DNA from: Lumnitzera littorea | Taxonomy: Eukaryota > Streptophyta > Magnoliopsida > Myrtales > Combretaceae | Assembly (NCBI GenBank): GCA_024138015.1 | Contig: JAMXBB010000006.1 | Coordinates: forward strand, 68,284,759-68,348,758 | Reading direction: 5' to 3' | Length of the DNA stretch: 64,000 bases | In this document: piece by piece, positions 44,077 to 56,067 of the stretch | How the letters are laid out: the number at the start of each line of letters is the position of its first letter | How positions within the stretch are numbered: the first letter of the stretch is position 1 | The notes under the pieces: generated by a model | Databases searched by the model: none | What the model saw: the letters and a program-made list of their open reading frames with translations, nothing else | What the model was told of the DNA's origin: nothing | Translations under genes and position numbers: made by a program

Positions 44077-45913
44077 CATAGGTTTAGAAAATGAGAAAAA
44101 TAAGAAAAGTATAGGTAATTAGGTACTTAAATTAGTAAACCCTAATACACTTTCTAAATTGGATCATACTTAATTAGGTACATGAATTAGTAATAGTAAA
44201 GTAAAATTCTCTAAGTATAAGAATTTAAGGGTTAACTAAATCATTAAGTATAAATAAAGGATCTAAATATGAGTAATACACATTATTAAGTCTTCATAAT
44301 TAAAATTTCTATAAATTTTACCCATATCGTAAAACACGGGTCTTAACGTCCAAAACGGACATTACCGTGTGAACGTATGTCTGAAAACGATGAAAAACGA
44401 CTATAAATTCGTAAATATTGAAAATAGAATGAAAAAGTTACGTACGATTAACAATTAGGTTTAATCGAATAAGGGCTGATAGTAATCTAAGCAGAATTAG
44501 GTAGGTAGATGTCTAGAACCATTAGTTAAGTCAACTACTTATTATCGTTGTTATCTCGTAATGATCAGGTGGTCCAGACGAGGGCAAGGATCTCCCGATC
44601 GGTTATTACAACTAAAGCGAGTCGTCATAGTCAAGTGAGTACTCCCGATGACTCTATACTTGTTTGTGCTTATAGTTAGTGCACTTAAATTGAATATCAA
44701 TAACTTGATGCATGGGGTTTTGGGATATGTGTGTGCTTGATATTGATTGATTATAGTAAGAAATATTGTTAAATACAATAATTGATGATTTGATGGTATG
44801 ATTGATTTTTATATGATTTGGATGGTTTGTTAATATTGATTGATCGCCTCATAATCTAACCTAATTATATTTGGCTTATCTTGAATCAAAAGGGTCATGC
44901 ATTATCCATGCATCGCATTACTTATTCTGGCCATCACTTCACGCGGTTGGTAATGAAGGGCCTTGGAGGGATGGATTCCCACATGATTTGATTAGTACCG
45001 TGCAGGAGCATGGGTACAACAAGACCATACCCTTGGCTCGCGGGTTCTATTGGCATCGGAGACACTAACCGTGGGTGGCTGGGGGTCGCGTCTAGAGACC
45101 ACCGCTGTAGGGTGTAAGTGTAGACTACGAAGGCCACCTCACCGCTAGGCCTAGGACTTTGTGAACTATTGGATTTTTTTTTTTCAGAAATGGAAATGTA
45201 TTTTTGTGAAATACGGGATTCCAAGTTATGGGTAAAAACCCAGGTGCTAGAGCCCGGTCATGATTGGTGTCGATGAATCTCCAATCCTTATCTCAGAAGG
45301 CGTTAAAATCCAATATTATATGCAGTTCCGGTCAACTGCATATATTGTTTGGCATTCTACGTGTGCATGCATTCATATGGTTGTAATAATTTGTTTGATA
45401 ACTTGTTTGCTAGTATGGTATGAGGGATAGCTCACTAAGCTCTTGTAGCTTATTCCCCCTTAGTTTCTTTTGCAGGTTTACATACAATGGGATTAGGATA
45501 AGTCTTGAGTGCTGAGGGCGAGTTGAAGATATGTACATTAGTGTTAGGATTAGTTGAGATTTTTATAGGTAATACATAAACACTCTTTGTAGAAAATATT
45601 CACATGTTAGAATTTAATATAATTTAATTCTTACTGCAGTTTTATAATATTGGTAATGTTGGTAATCCTGTCTTATTATTTGGTAGGGGATACCGATTCT
45701 CTACAGTTCTGAGGAACTGTGGGATATCGAATACCCATAGTTATTTATATTTGTATTCTACAGTAAATTAATTACTTAAAAATCAGTAACCTTAGTGATT
45801 TATTATTTAGAGTCTTGCAATCTCTAACTTGCAAGACAGTTTTCATAGCATGGGTACACACATGTTGTGGAAATTTTAGGTAATCCTACTAGGCCCCATT
45901 TAGGGTCCTGACA

Positions 45914-47357
45914 CGACATCCTTCCCATGTGTGCTTTATACATCTTATACAGTCGACCCTAGCTATTTGACTTGAAGGCATTGCACGATGGGTATAGGAA
46001 CACCTACATGTTCCAAAAGGATGGGAAAAAGGTTATACTAACCTTTATGAGCCATAAGGAAGTGCAAGAGTCTCAAGAAAAGATTACTTAATCACTGTAG
46101 TGGAAGTCCTTAGTGATTTCCCGTGCTCAATTTTCCTAAGAAGTCAAGGTTGAAGAGTGTATACTCCTATTAGTCAGAAAACTCTTAGAGTTAAGAGAAG
46201 CCAAAAGCTTACCTATTAAGGTACAGAAACTACTACAAAAGTTTGCTGAACTTTTTCCTGCTAAGATGCCAAAAGGTTTACCACCCTTAAGGGGCATTAA
46301 ACATTGTATTGACCTTCAGCCTGGAGCTGTTCTTTCGAACCAACTTATTTATAAGCTCAACCCTAAGCAAGCAACCGAGCTGAAGAAAGAAGTGGGCAAG
46401 TTAGTAGATCGCAGATATGTCCAAGCGAGCATGAGCCCTTATGTCATGCTAGTCATACTAAAGCGGAAGAAAGATAGGTTATAGAGAATGTACATTGATA
46501 ATCATGCCATCGATAAAATTACTATTAAATATCGATATTCGATCTCGTGGTTAGATGATATGCTTGATGAGTTACACGGAGCTTACATCTTTTCAAAAAT
46601 TAATCTAAAGAGTAGCTATCATCAAATACGAATGAGACCTAAAGATGAATGGAAGACAGCCTTTAAAACAAGAGATGGTCTATTCGAGTGGTTAGTGATG
46701 CCGTTTGGTCTGACAAACACACCAGGCACTTTTATGTGACTAATGAATCATGTCCTAAGAACTTTGATTGGTAAATGCATTGTGGTATACTTCAATGACA
46801 TTCAAGTCTACAATACTGACCTCACTTCTTATGTTGAGCATTTAAGATCAATGTTTGACATTCTTCGAGCTAAGAGATTATTTGACAACTTGAAGAAATA
46901 TGTAATCTACCAAAGCAAGGTTATATTCCTTGGATATGTTGTTTTAGAGGGATGAATTAGAGTCAATGAAGAGAAACTCAGAGCAATTCCTAAGTGGCCG
47001 ACGTTGACTAATGCAGTCAAAGTTTGAAGTTTTCATGGTCTAACTTCATTCTATAGAAGATTCATTCGGAACTTCAATTCCATAACTGCGCCACTGACCA
47101 AGCTGACCAAGAAGAACTTTAAGTTTAAATGGTCAAGAAAGCTCAAAAAAGCTTTGAAGATATAAAGTCCAAATTGACATCAAACCCCGTACTCACCCAA
47201 CCAAATTTCGAGAAAGTTTTTAAAGTAGAGTGCGACACATCTGGAGTCAACATTAGTGCTGTTCTTATGCAGGAGGACCAACTAATGGCCTATTTCAGCG
47301 AGAAACTCAAAGGAGCTACCTTGAATTATTCAGCATATGACATGGAGTTATATGTCC
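45914..47357 (+). pseudogene. pol: Gypsy element 2 pol: protease end, reverse transcriptase, RNase H start
   Basis: From 46266 one frame runs to 46955 with two stops (46482-46484 and 46737-46739) and shows DLQPGAVLSNQLIYKL, SMSPYVMLV, LDDMLDELHGAYIFSKINLKS, EWKTAFKTRDGLFEW, MPFGLTNTPGTFM and VVYFNDI. The polymerase box is thus YFND, with the first aspartate changed to asparagine. After a stop at 46953-46955 and a frameshift near 47130, RNase H is open at 47129-47365 (FKVECDTSGVNISAVLM, YFSEKLKGATLNYSAY). The second Tekay LTR cuts it at 47358. The stops resemble TGG to TAG and CGA to TGA changes. Confidence 0.88.
47353..47357. repeat. Left target duplication TGTCC of the minus-strand Tekay solo LTR
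   Basis: TGTCC before the LTR pairs with TGCCC at 50695-50699. The uninterrupted sister (7811-7816) reads TGCCCT, so TGCCC is the original. Confidence 0.75.
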
Positions 47358-50300
47358 TGTCATGACCCTAAAAGGGACCTAGTAGGATTGTCTAAAATTT
47401 TTATATCATGTGTGCACCCATGATTCGAAAATCATCTTGCAAGTCAAAGATTGCAAGATTCTAAATAATTAATCATTAAAGTTTTTATTTATTTATTTAA
47501 TTAACCTACGATCACATATATATGACTATGGATATCCGATAAGCCACAGTTCAACAGAACCGCAGAGAATCGATATCCCCTACCAAACAATAAGATTAGG
47601 TAGTAAAGTTCTAAAACTCAAACTTACTAAAGTCACAAAATTTAATTGTAGTATATAATAATTCAAATGAACCATATAATCTATCCTTAGAGTCTAACTT
47701 CTATGCATCTCGACGTTAGCACTCAACCCTCAGTTCTTAACCCATGCTCGATCATCTAGCAACCTGCAAAAGAAAACTATTGGGAAGTAAGCGACAAGAG
47801 CTTAGTGAGTTAACCTTCGTTCTATACCAGTAAATAAGTTATCAAATAGTTTATTACCAAACATATGACTACATGAACAAGCAATATGCCAAACAGTATA
47901 TATGCAATTAACCGGTACTGCATATAACATTGGATTTAACGCCCTCCGAAGTAAGGGTTGGAGATACATTGGCACCAATCACAACTGAACTCTAGCACCT
48001 AGGTTTTTAACCTTATATCAATATATATATCAATTCCCTATTTCACTAAATAGGTTTCTACTTCCATCAGTCAATAGTATACAAATATCCAAGTCTAGTG
48101 GTGAATAGGCTCCCGCAGTCCACGCTCACACCCTACAGCGGTGGTCTCTAGATACGACCTCCAGCCACCCACGGTTAGCGTCTCCGACGCTAATTGAACC
48201 CGCGAACCAAGGGTAGGGTCTTGCTGTACCAATGCTCCTGCACTCTATTAATCAAATCATGTGGGAATACATCCCTCCAAGGCCCCTCATTACCAACCAT
48301 GTGAGGTGAGGGCCGGAACATTATATGCAATGTTCGTGCTCTATGCATGAACTGTTTAATTTTTGTTAGATTGAATATGATTAAGTCAATTTATGAGGTG
48401 ATCAAACAATATCAACAAATCATTCAAATTATGCAACAATCAATATCAGTCACATGCATAACCCGAAACCCCATGCATCAAGTTATTAATATTTAATTCT
48501 TGTGCACTAACTAGAAGCACAAAACAAGTATAGAGTCATCAGGAGTACTCACTTGGTCATAAATGATGTCAAGGATTGTAATAGTCTAAAGGTAAGTCAG
48601 TCTCAATCTCAGGATCACCTAATATTAAGGGAATATGGAAAGTAATAAGTTTGAGAATTAAATAACTAAATTAGCATGCTAAATCGTACTGTTTACTTAA
48701 ATCGATTATTAATTTACATGAAATCATTGATTCGAGCTTTGTATCGAGTCGCGTATAACTTTTTCATTTTAGCTCAGATCGACATGAACTTATAGTCTAT
48801 TTTGATTGTTTTCGAGCATAGTTTCTTGTAACAAGGTCCATTTTGGACGTTGTGACTCGTAGTTTGAATGATGACATAAAAATATCACAAAATTTATCAT
48901 TTAAGTTTAAAAATTATAAAATATTAATTTTCATTTTTTCTTAACATATTTATGATTTAATAATTATTTAAATCATATATTCGATATTTTTATTATTTTG
49001 AGTATATTTTCCTATTTTTGAGATTTTTACTTTATTATGATTATTATTATTATGACCTTTATTATTTTTATTATTTCTCATTTTCTTATTATTTATGTAC
49101 TTCACGATTTATACATACATATATATATATCTATATATATTTTCAGTATACCGCATATATATAATATATGTTATACGCTATATGTATGTATATACTTATT
49201 TTATGAAAATAAACATACTCTTATGTACATATATATATATATTCATGTATTTGTATTTATACATAATAATATACTTATATAATTTCCGAATACTTAGATA
49301 TAAATGATTTACAAATACCTATTCTTATATTATATATTCGGTATATATATTTACATAATATTTGTTATAACATATGTATACGATATATTATACATATATT
49401 ATGCCGTATACCCTCAAGCATATACTCTATATTATATATATATATATATGTCTTATATACATACTTATAAAAATACCCCACTACATATATACTATACGAC
49501 TATACATATATATATACAAAAATAATTATACATGTATACACATATATATATAGTTATGATACATACATATATATTTATACTATAGTTATGTAATGAAAAT
49601 ACTTAATACTAATTATATGTATTCTAAAAAAAACACATAATACATACTCTTTCCATATAATATACTTATGTACATATATGTATACATACATAGCCTAACA
49701 CATGCATATATAATTTAATTTATATATTTGTGCACATATATACATGTAATAGTAGTGTTTTATTAAAAATGTACTATACAAATACTATATTTATACATGT
49801 ATATACTATATACATACATCTATACTAAATAATTTACTTACCTAGTAATTTAATTTATTTTCTTCTTCTTTTCCTTCTTCTTTTCTTCTTCTTTTTCTTC
49901 CTTCTTTCTCTCTTTTTTTTTCCTCACGGTTTTTACTTCCAGGATTTTTCACTCTTTCCTTTTTCTGTTTTGTTTCTATAGTTTTGTTTTCTCTTTTTCT
50001 TTTTTTTTTTTCCTTTTATTCATGTGAGTTAGCTTAAAATCTAAGCTAAGTAATTATCCAATTTTTTATTTTTCATTTTCCACTCAACACATGGCAAATT
50101 TTTTTCTCTACGTGGGCTGCTATTTGATCTTCAATTTCCAGAACGTTACAAATGGAAGAAAAGAAAGAAAAGAGATAAAATGGAAATGAAAGAGAAGGAA
50201 AATAAAAATTAATAATAAATATATATAATTTTTCGAAACATATAAATTATAACAAATCTCATCATAAATTAATTTTTAAATTTTTGTAAAATTTTATCAA

Positions 50301-50694
50301 TTTAATTGGTATCCATTACAATTATAATTTTTACAAGTTATTATAGCGATTTCGTTGTAATTTCACGCGAATAGGCGTTTTAGTCGAAAATTACAATTGA
50401 CTATAATTTTATCACTATTGAGTAATATTTAATTATTTTATAGGTTTATATTTATAATTTTAGGGTTTCGATCAAATTCGAGTTCAATTTTGATTAATAA
50501 TGTGTAAGTCAGTTTTAGAGTTTTAGTATGCGATTTAGGGTTTTAATCAATTTCTAAGGTTTTTACTACTTATGATATATTTAAATTTATGATTTATTAC
50601 ATTTTTATCTTGCTCGGTTTTAATGACTCTTCAAGTCTTCTACAGTATTAGGGTTCAATTTTATCCTTAAATAGCTAAATTTGCGGAGTTTACA
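47358..50694 (-). mobile_element. Tekay-like solo LTR, minus orientation
   Basis: It is 3337 bases long. On the plus strand it begins TGTCATGACCC and ends GGAGTTTACA, the reverse complement of the ends of 42288-45913. Landmarks match the partial copies at 1-1223 and 16900-19145: AT tract 49100-49840, polypyrimidine 49855-50020, GGGCTGCT at 50125, and GATTTCGTTG near 50349. It has a near-perfect 5-bp target duplication and no internal coding region, so it is a solo LTR. The frames at 49037-49525 are translated repeat. Confidence 0.87.
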
Positions 50695-50699
50695 TGCCC

Positions 50700-52191
50700 T
50701 CATCCAAACATTATAAAATTGGCAACATTACTTACTACCAAAAGAATTCATGATCTACTTAAATCATGAATCTCTCAAACATCTCCGAGGGCAACAAAAA
50801 CTTTCTCGACATCATGCCAAATGGGTTAAGTTCTTAGAGTCCCTTTACTACATTATCCAGTACAAGAGAGGAAGCACTAACGCTATAACCATTACTTTCT
50901 CTTGTTGTCATACTCTTATTACAACTATACAAGCTAAGATACTTGGACTTAGCACCCTACTCGATCAATATGAACATGGCGGGCCTTTAGTGGCCAAGTG
51001 TAACATTGAAGGAGACGTAGATAGGTTCTATTTAAGCCAAGTGATCCAGATGAAGGGCAAATAGGTCTATGTGCCAAGTGGTTTGGCTAGAGAACTACTC
51101 ATCCAAGAAGGTCATGTTGGAGGCTTAGCCAGCCATTTTAGAGAAAAGAGAACAGTTGAAATACTAAGAGAACATTTCTACTGGCTTAAGATAATGAAGG
51201 TTATACACCTAGTTCTTGAGAGGTACAAGGTATGTAAACATGTAAAAGTAAGGAAGGAGCAGTATGAAGAGTACACACCCCTGCCTATACCTAAGCAGCC
51301 GTGGACCGATCTAAGCATGGATTTCATGCTCAGCCTTCCCCAAATGCCAAGAAGACATGACTTGATTATGGTGTTGGTTGATCGGTTCAGCAAGATAAAC
51401 CACTTCACTCCCTACCACAAAAATAATGATGCTTTATTTGTCACTAACTTCTTCTTGCAAGAAATTGTTCGACCGTATAAAGTACCTAGAAGAATTGTAT
51501 CTAACCATGACTTAAAGTTCATGAGCTTTTTTTAGAGGACCTTGTAGAAGAAGCTTGGCACCAAGCTCATGTTCAATACTTCTTACCATCCCTAGATAGA
51601 TGGCTAGATCGAAGTTATGAATAGGACAGTCGATAACCTCCTACAAGCGGCTGTTAGGAATAATTTACATAACCGGGATCTATGCTTACTTGTCACTGAG
51701 TTCGCTTACAATTGCTCAACTCACAGCTCGATAGGAAGGTTGCTATTTGAGGTCATTTATGGACTTAACCCAAATTTAGCTTTGGATCTAATTGTCAACC
51801 CAACCACTCAAGGGGAAAGGTAATTAATCCTACAGCACGCTAAGGAGCTCTACAAGTTACACCAAAAGGTTACCAAACAACTAACCAAGACTGTAGCCCA
51901 ACAAAAGGAGCAAGGAAGCCGAAGATGGAGGCAAGTCATTTATACTCCTAGGAACCTTGTCTAGATCTACCTCAATGAGGAAAGTTTCCTTAAAAAGAGG
52001 ACAAACAAACTATCCCCTAAAGCATACGGACCTCATAAGATCCTTAGGCATATCAATGACAATGCTTATGAGATTGAGCTACCCGAAGGATACAGCGTAT
52101 CTGCCACCTTCAATGTAGTCGACCTAATACCCTATATGCCTAATGAAGAAGACCAACATTTCAAGGCAAATCTTCAACAACCTTGAGGAGC
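50700..52191 (+). pseudogene. pol: Gypsy element 2 RNase H end and integrase
   Basis: RNase H resumes with FMIYLNHESLKHLRGQQ (about 50743) and ends with ITFSCCH. Integrase (51071-51535) has the HHCC region with H15 and H22 of that frame kept, the first cysteine changed to tyrosine (Y52) and C55 kept. The core has the first aspartate at D84 (SMDF), but the second is asparagine (N145 in VSNHD). The glutamate region IEVMNRT is present near 51609. A GPY/F-type C-terminal segment AYGPHKILRHI and FNVVDLIPYMP follow, ending at TGA 52183. No chromodomain is seen before the LTR eight bases on. Confidence 0.88.
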
Positions 52192-53155
52192 TAATGGGAT
52201 ACCGACCTCTAGCCCACTTACTCGTACATGCCTAAGAGGCCTCTAATCCCTTATCAGAAGAATTCTCTCTTGTCAACCTGCTAAGGACAAGAAACAGTAC
52301 ATAAAAGGACAGTAGCTGAACTCCTTAAGAGTTCAGTGTGGGTACACCCTACTCTGCTCTATCCCTTGTGCTGATGTCAACCACTCACTTATTGAAACTT
52401 ATTTACCGAGTGATGAGGACTAAGGCCCTATACATCGAGTCTTGCTCCAATTACTTAGACCTTTGGATGCCAAGAGTAACCTGCCGAGTGCCGAAACTTA
52501 AGCCCCTATTAGATAAAGTACTCTTTCGGCCAACTACTAATAGTTACAGCATTCTTTATTCGTCTCAGCAACCCTTGATGCTACTACGTCATGACCCAGC
52601 TCAGTAGCTACACTAAAGTTTCCTTAATACAGACCCATTGACAAGCTACAACGTGTCTATTTTTCTGACATTGTACTATTTTTCCCTTTTTATTGTTTGT
52701 CCTATTTACCATTTCTCATATGTACTTAGAATCTCTTTGCCTATATGCCTTTTTGTAATTCTCCTTATTTATAATGTTGCCCAAAGGACTTACTATAAAT
52801 AGTTCCTTCTCTTTATAACCGAAATATCTTACATTCCTTTTCGGACATTAAATATATTTGTTCTTGTGAGATACTCCTTTCTAAGTCCATTTACCATACA
52901 CTCTTATCTAGTCTTACCAAGTGGCTCAATATTAGTGGCTGCTGAATCTTAACATTAGCTTATATGTCACATTAAGTAAAGTATGAAGTAATATTCTGTT
53001 TACTGGTGAGTAATATCCTCTAAGCAGCTTCACCTACGATACTACATTCAGTTTATCGACCTATCCTTTTTATTTTCTTCAATATCTCAAAAAACTGATT
53101 AGATTCTTATCTCTTACAATAAGTCCTAGTGATTACTGGACTCCTAGGCATATCA
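52192..53155 (+). mobile_element. 3' LTR of gypsy element 2
   Basis: It starts TAATGGGATACCGACC and ends GGCATATCA. TATA box CTATAAATAG at 52793-52802. The open frame 52338-52607 is also present in altered form in the 5' LTR (39681-39920) and reflects shared LTR sequence, not a gene. Confidence 0.88.
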
Positions 53156-53260
53156 TGACTATTGATTTTGTGCCTATTGAATATCCATATGTTGATACAT
53201 TTACAAAACCTTGAGAAAATAAGATTCAAATTTATTCGAAGAAATATGGTTATGTAACCC
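53156..53260 (+). pseudogene. pol: Sirevirus RNase H, last codons
   Basis: The forward frame reads TIDFVPIEYPYVDTFTKP, the conserved end of copia RNase H (the FVPTE...ADIFTKPL region), then stops. It completes the reading frame interrupted at 39532. Confidence 0.8.
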
Positions 53261-53590
53261 ATTTTGTTAATTTTTTTTTTTTTTGCTTATTTTTAAATTT
53301 TCTATTCATTACTTAAATAATTAATTTTTCCATAATTCTGGACATGTAGAATACACATTCATTCTATCTATTAAAGAGTTTCGATTAGTGTGTTAGTGGA
53401 CCTACAAAATCTCTATCATGTGTATAGTGCTCTCAATCCACCGTCTTCCAAGGTCAGTCTTTTAGAAACAATATACAATATTTTGTACCCTTTTTTGTTT
53501 ACTTTCTTTCTTTTTCTCTCCCTTTCTTGCTCTTATTCGACTCAAATTTCTTGCCCATTCACCCAATGACCTCATCACTCTACATATATT
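53261..53590 (+). other. Sirevirus spacer after pol
   Basis: A T-run (53271-53284) and CT-rich sequence; no coding seen. In Sireviruses this interval separates pol from an optional additional ORF. Confidence 0.5.
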
Positions 53591-55530
53591 GTAGTGCAAG
53601 GACCAAAGAAAGGGTCTATAGTGAACACTCCTAAAAACCCTATCGACCTAACTCTTAGAGATGAACCAATAGGACTAAACCCTCTTAAAGTCAAACAACA
53701 ACAACTTCAAGATCAAACACTTGAATTTATTCTTAAAAACCTACAACAAAATCCCTCAAAACAAACTCACACATAAACCCTAAATCTCTAGATTAAGGAT
53801 CAAGATGAGGTTAAACAAGAGAACACTCAACCCATACCCTCTAATAACTCTTCCAAATAACCCCAAGATGCTTAGAAAGTTATCGCTTCTTCTTCTTTAA
53901 AAGAAAGTTGTTGAGTTAGAGACTTCTCTTCCTTTGAAACAAAACCAAGATCCTGTCAAGAAAGATTCATCCGTAGAACATGAAGTGGCTCTTGAAATCA
54001 AGAAACAAGGAAAAAGACAAAGGGCAATTGGAGCTAAGGGAATTAGAAAGAGTTAGAAAGTTGTTTCAAAGATTCCATTCTCTCCTAAGCTAAGTGATAG
54101 AATTAAAAGACAATATAATCTAATGCTTTATGGATTTAAAGCATTAAGAAGTTTGGAAATCTTCTGTATTGAATCAAAGAATTAAGATCATTAAAAAGGA
54201 TATTCATGATTGTTGAGGAATTAAGCATGTAGCCAATTATCATGAGATGTTAAGTATGTCCAAGGAAGAAATTTTTAAAGATTTGAATGATGGAATTGCT
54301 ATTTATGTTACTAGAGATGTGTTTAGCATAGAGTTTGAGTTGTTGATCATAAATTTACACAAATTCGTCATTACTTTCATGTTTCCATAAAAAGGACAGC
54401 TCCACTTTTGTACCAAAAGATGATGCATTTGTAATTTTAGGGATGTTAGGTAGGAGGAAAGTATATGTTATAAGGTTAATCATGAAACATTTCTAGTAAA
54501 GCAAGGAAACTAAACCATATGGCAACTTACTGGTGCAATTGTTCAAATTCAAGAAAGTTAAGTTGCTTAATGAATCTCGGTGCCTTTTTTACCCTATTAA
54601 GTCATGAGAGAAATTTTTTAAGCAAATGGGAATCTATGTAAGGGTAAGCTGTAGCATTCATCACTTTCTACAAGAAAAATGATTGTATTTAAGGAGAAAA
54701 GAGAAACGAAGCAAAGGATTGAGAATGCAAAAGGTGAAGCTAGAAAAAGGAAGAGAGGCAAAGTGTAGTTAATGGAAGTGTAAAGAAAAGAAGCAAAATT
54801 GTGAAAAGATAAAAAGCTATTGACTTTAAGGAACCTACAGGGGACTTGTTAGAGAGTGATTCAAAGGGTAGTAGAGAACAAAACAGAGGATCCAAACTTG
54901 GTCAAAACTCCAAGGTTGTTGAAGAAGTTACTACCGACTTAAAGTTGTAGTTGAAAATTTTGTAAAGGAGCAACTTAGTGCCTTAGAAACATTGTTTAAG
55001 GGATGGATTCAGGAGGTTGTGCAGTCCTTTACGAAAGCAAAACTTCTTCAACATAATTCTCCAACTAGATCTAATCATAATCTGACTTATCACCACCACA
55101 TTGACCATCAACTTGACTAATCACAACACCTTGAGTAAGAACATGATCCAATTACTCCTATTTAACCTCCTCCAACTGAACCAGCCAATCAACCATTACC
55201 TTCAGCTGAAGAAACTCCAATTATCTTTCCTCAATCTCTTCTAACTGAACCCAATAATCAACCACTTCCAGAAAATGAAAATAGTCCTATCCTATTTCCA
55301 TAATCAACCCCAAAAGCTCCTACAAGTACTGTCTTAGTAGGATCGAACATGGGAGACACTAAAAAATTCCTCATTCTTCTCCTGAAGCTACTACAGGGGT
55401 TCATCCTTCTATTAGTTCCAATCAAACACCTTGAAAACTTGCCATCATTTACTCTAGAAGAGTGAAGACTAATGCTAGAAAGAAAACAAGAAGGATCAAT
55501 AAATAGGACTCGAGTGTTGTCTAGTTTTGT
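53591..55530 (+). pseudogene. Sirevirus post-pol coding remnant, possibly env-like
   Basis: The open piece 53594-53776 is lysine- and glutamine-rich (LKVKQQQLQDQTLEFI). Further pieces follow in shifting frames: a lysine/arginine-rich nuclear-signal-like stretch around 53990-54060 (EIKKQGKRQR), a middle section near 54100-54560, and a proline-rich tail of PPTEPANQPLP and LLTEPNNQPLPENE type (55165-55280). Some Sireviruses carry an extra, env-like ORF at this position. I see no signal peptide or membrane segment, so the name rests on location only. The minus-strand frame 55258-55563 overlaps the tail and is a shadow. Confidence 0.45.
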
Positions 55531-56053
55531 CTTAGTGTGTTTAAGATGTTCTAGAAAAGTCAAGACTTGTTTTTATTTCTTCCGAAGTCTAGTTGTCTAG
55601 TTGTTTCTTTTCTTTCCATTTTGGTTCTGTGTAACTCTATTTTAGTATAGGATATTCCATAGATGATTGTAACCTACACCTACTTTGTATGAAATATCTA
55701 TTTTGATTCAATCTTTATCCTTGTTCCTTATCCTTTAATCATATTATCTGTTGAACTTAGTCATTTCTATCATATTAAAGGGGGGTTATCTATTTATGTG
55801 ATGATAACAAAATGGATTACATTTGTGGGAGATAAATCAAGATAAACCAAAAACATGTTTAACATATAATAAAATGGATTACATTTGTAAGTCATCAAGC
55901 AAATTGATAAATGTAAGATCGAATCACACATGGAATATAGTATATTTTTCTAATGTATATGTTTCTTCTGATATCATGAGTGATAATCTAACAAATTTGG
56001 TAAAAGTCTAAGTCTACACATGTTTTTACTTTCCAAAATGTTCTATCATCATC
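55531..56053 (+). other. Sirevirus 3' untranslated region
   Basis: The region is T-rich, with one G-run AAAGGGGGGTTA (55779-55790) that could be an extra polypurine tract, about 280 bases before the one that abuts the LTR. The phrase AATGGATTACATTTGT occurs twice (55811 and 55873). The 62-codon frame 55823-56011 has no recognisable domain. Confidence 0.5.
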
Positions 56054-56067
56054 AAAAAAGGAGAAAA
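56054..56067 (+). promoter_or_regulatory. 3' polypurine tract of the Sirevirus
   Basis: AAAAAAGGAGAAAA is directly followed by the LTR start TGTTGAG. Confidence 0.8.

Larger units (their letters stand above)
42288..45913 (+). mobile_element. Tekay-like solo LTR, plus orientation
   Basis: It is 3626 bases long, starts TGTAAACCCCGCG and ends GGGTCCTGACA, with a perfect 5-bp target duplication CGACA. It shares its ends and 44870-45120 (for example GGCCTTGGAGGGATG and CACCGCTGTAGGGTGT) with the oppositely oriented copy at 47358-50694. The 42900-44100 part differs between them. Single-copy LTR flanked by a duplication is the signature of recombination between the two LTRs of a former full element. 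Reading frames inside (43070-43333, 43600-44079, 44871-45224) are not genes. Confidence 0.85.
39533..53155 (+). mobile_element. CRM/Reina-like Ty3/gypsy element 2, full length with two nested solo LTRs
   Basis: LTRs 39533-40498 and 52192-53155 enclose primer site, gag, protease, RT, RNase H and integrase in order. Two Tekay-like solo LTRs (42288-45913 and 47358-50694) interrupt it; without them it is about 6.7 kb. The flanking 5-mers TAAGT (39528-39532) and TGACT (53156-53160) match at three of five positions, compatible with a decayed duplication. It splits the Sirevirus RNase H. No chromodomain is visible before the 3' LTR; the coding frame stops at 52183. Confidence 0.88.

Noticed and set aside
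43600..44079. 159-codon minus-strand frame, the longest in the window
   Set aside because: It is a translation of the TATAAG/ACATAAG low-complexity tract of a Tekay solo LTR, rich in Y, H and S with no domain.
44871..45224. Two opposing frames (65 and 96 codons) in a relatively GC-rich patch that looks gene-like
   Set aside because: The patch is conserved LTR sequence, also present inverted at 48100-48310, with no protein similarity.
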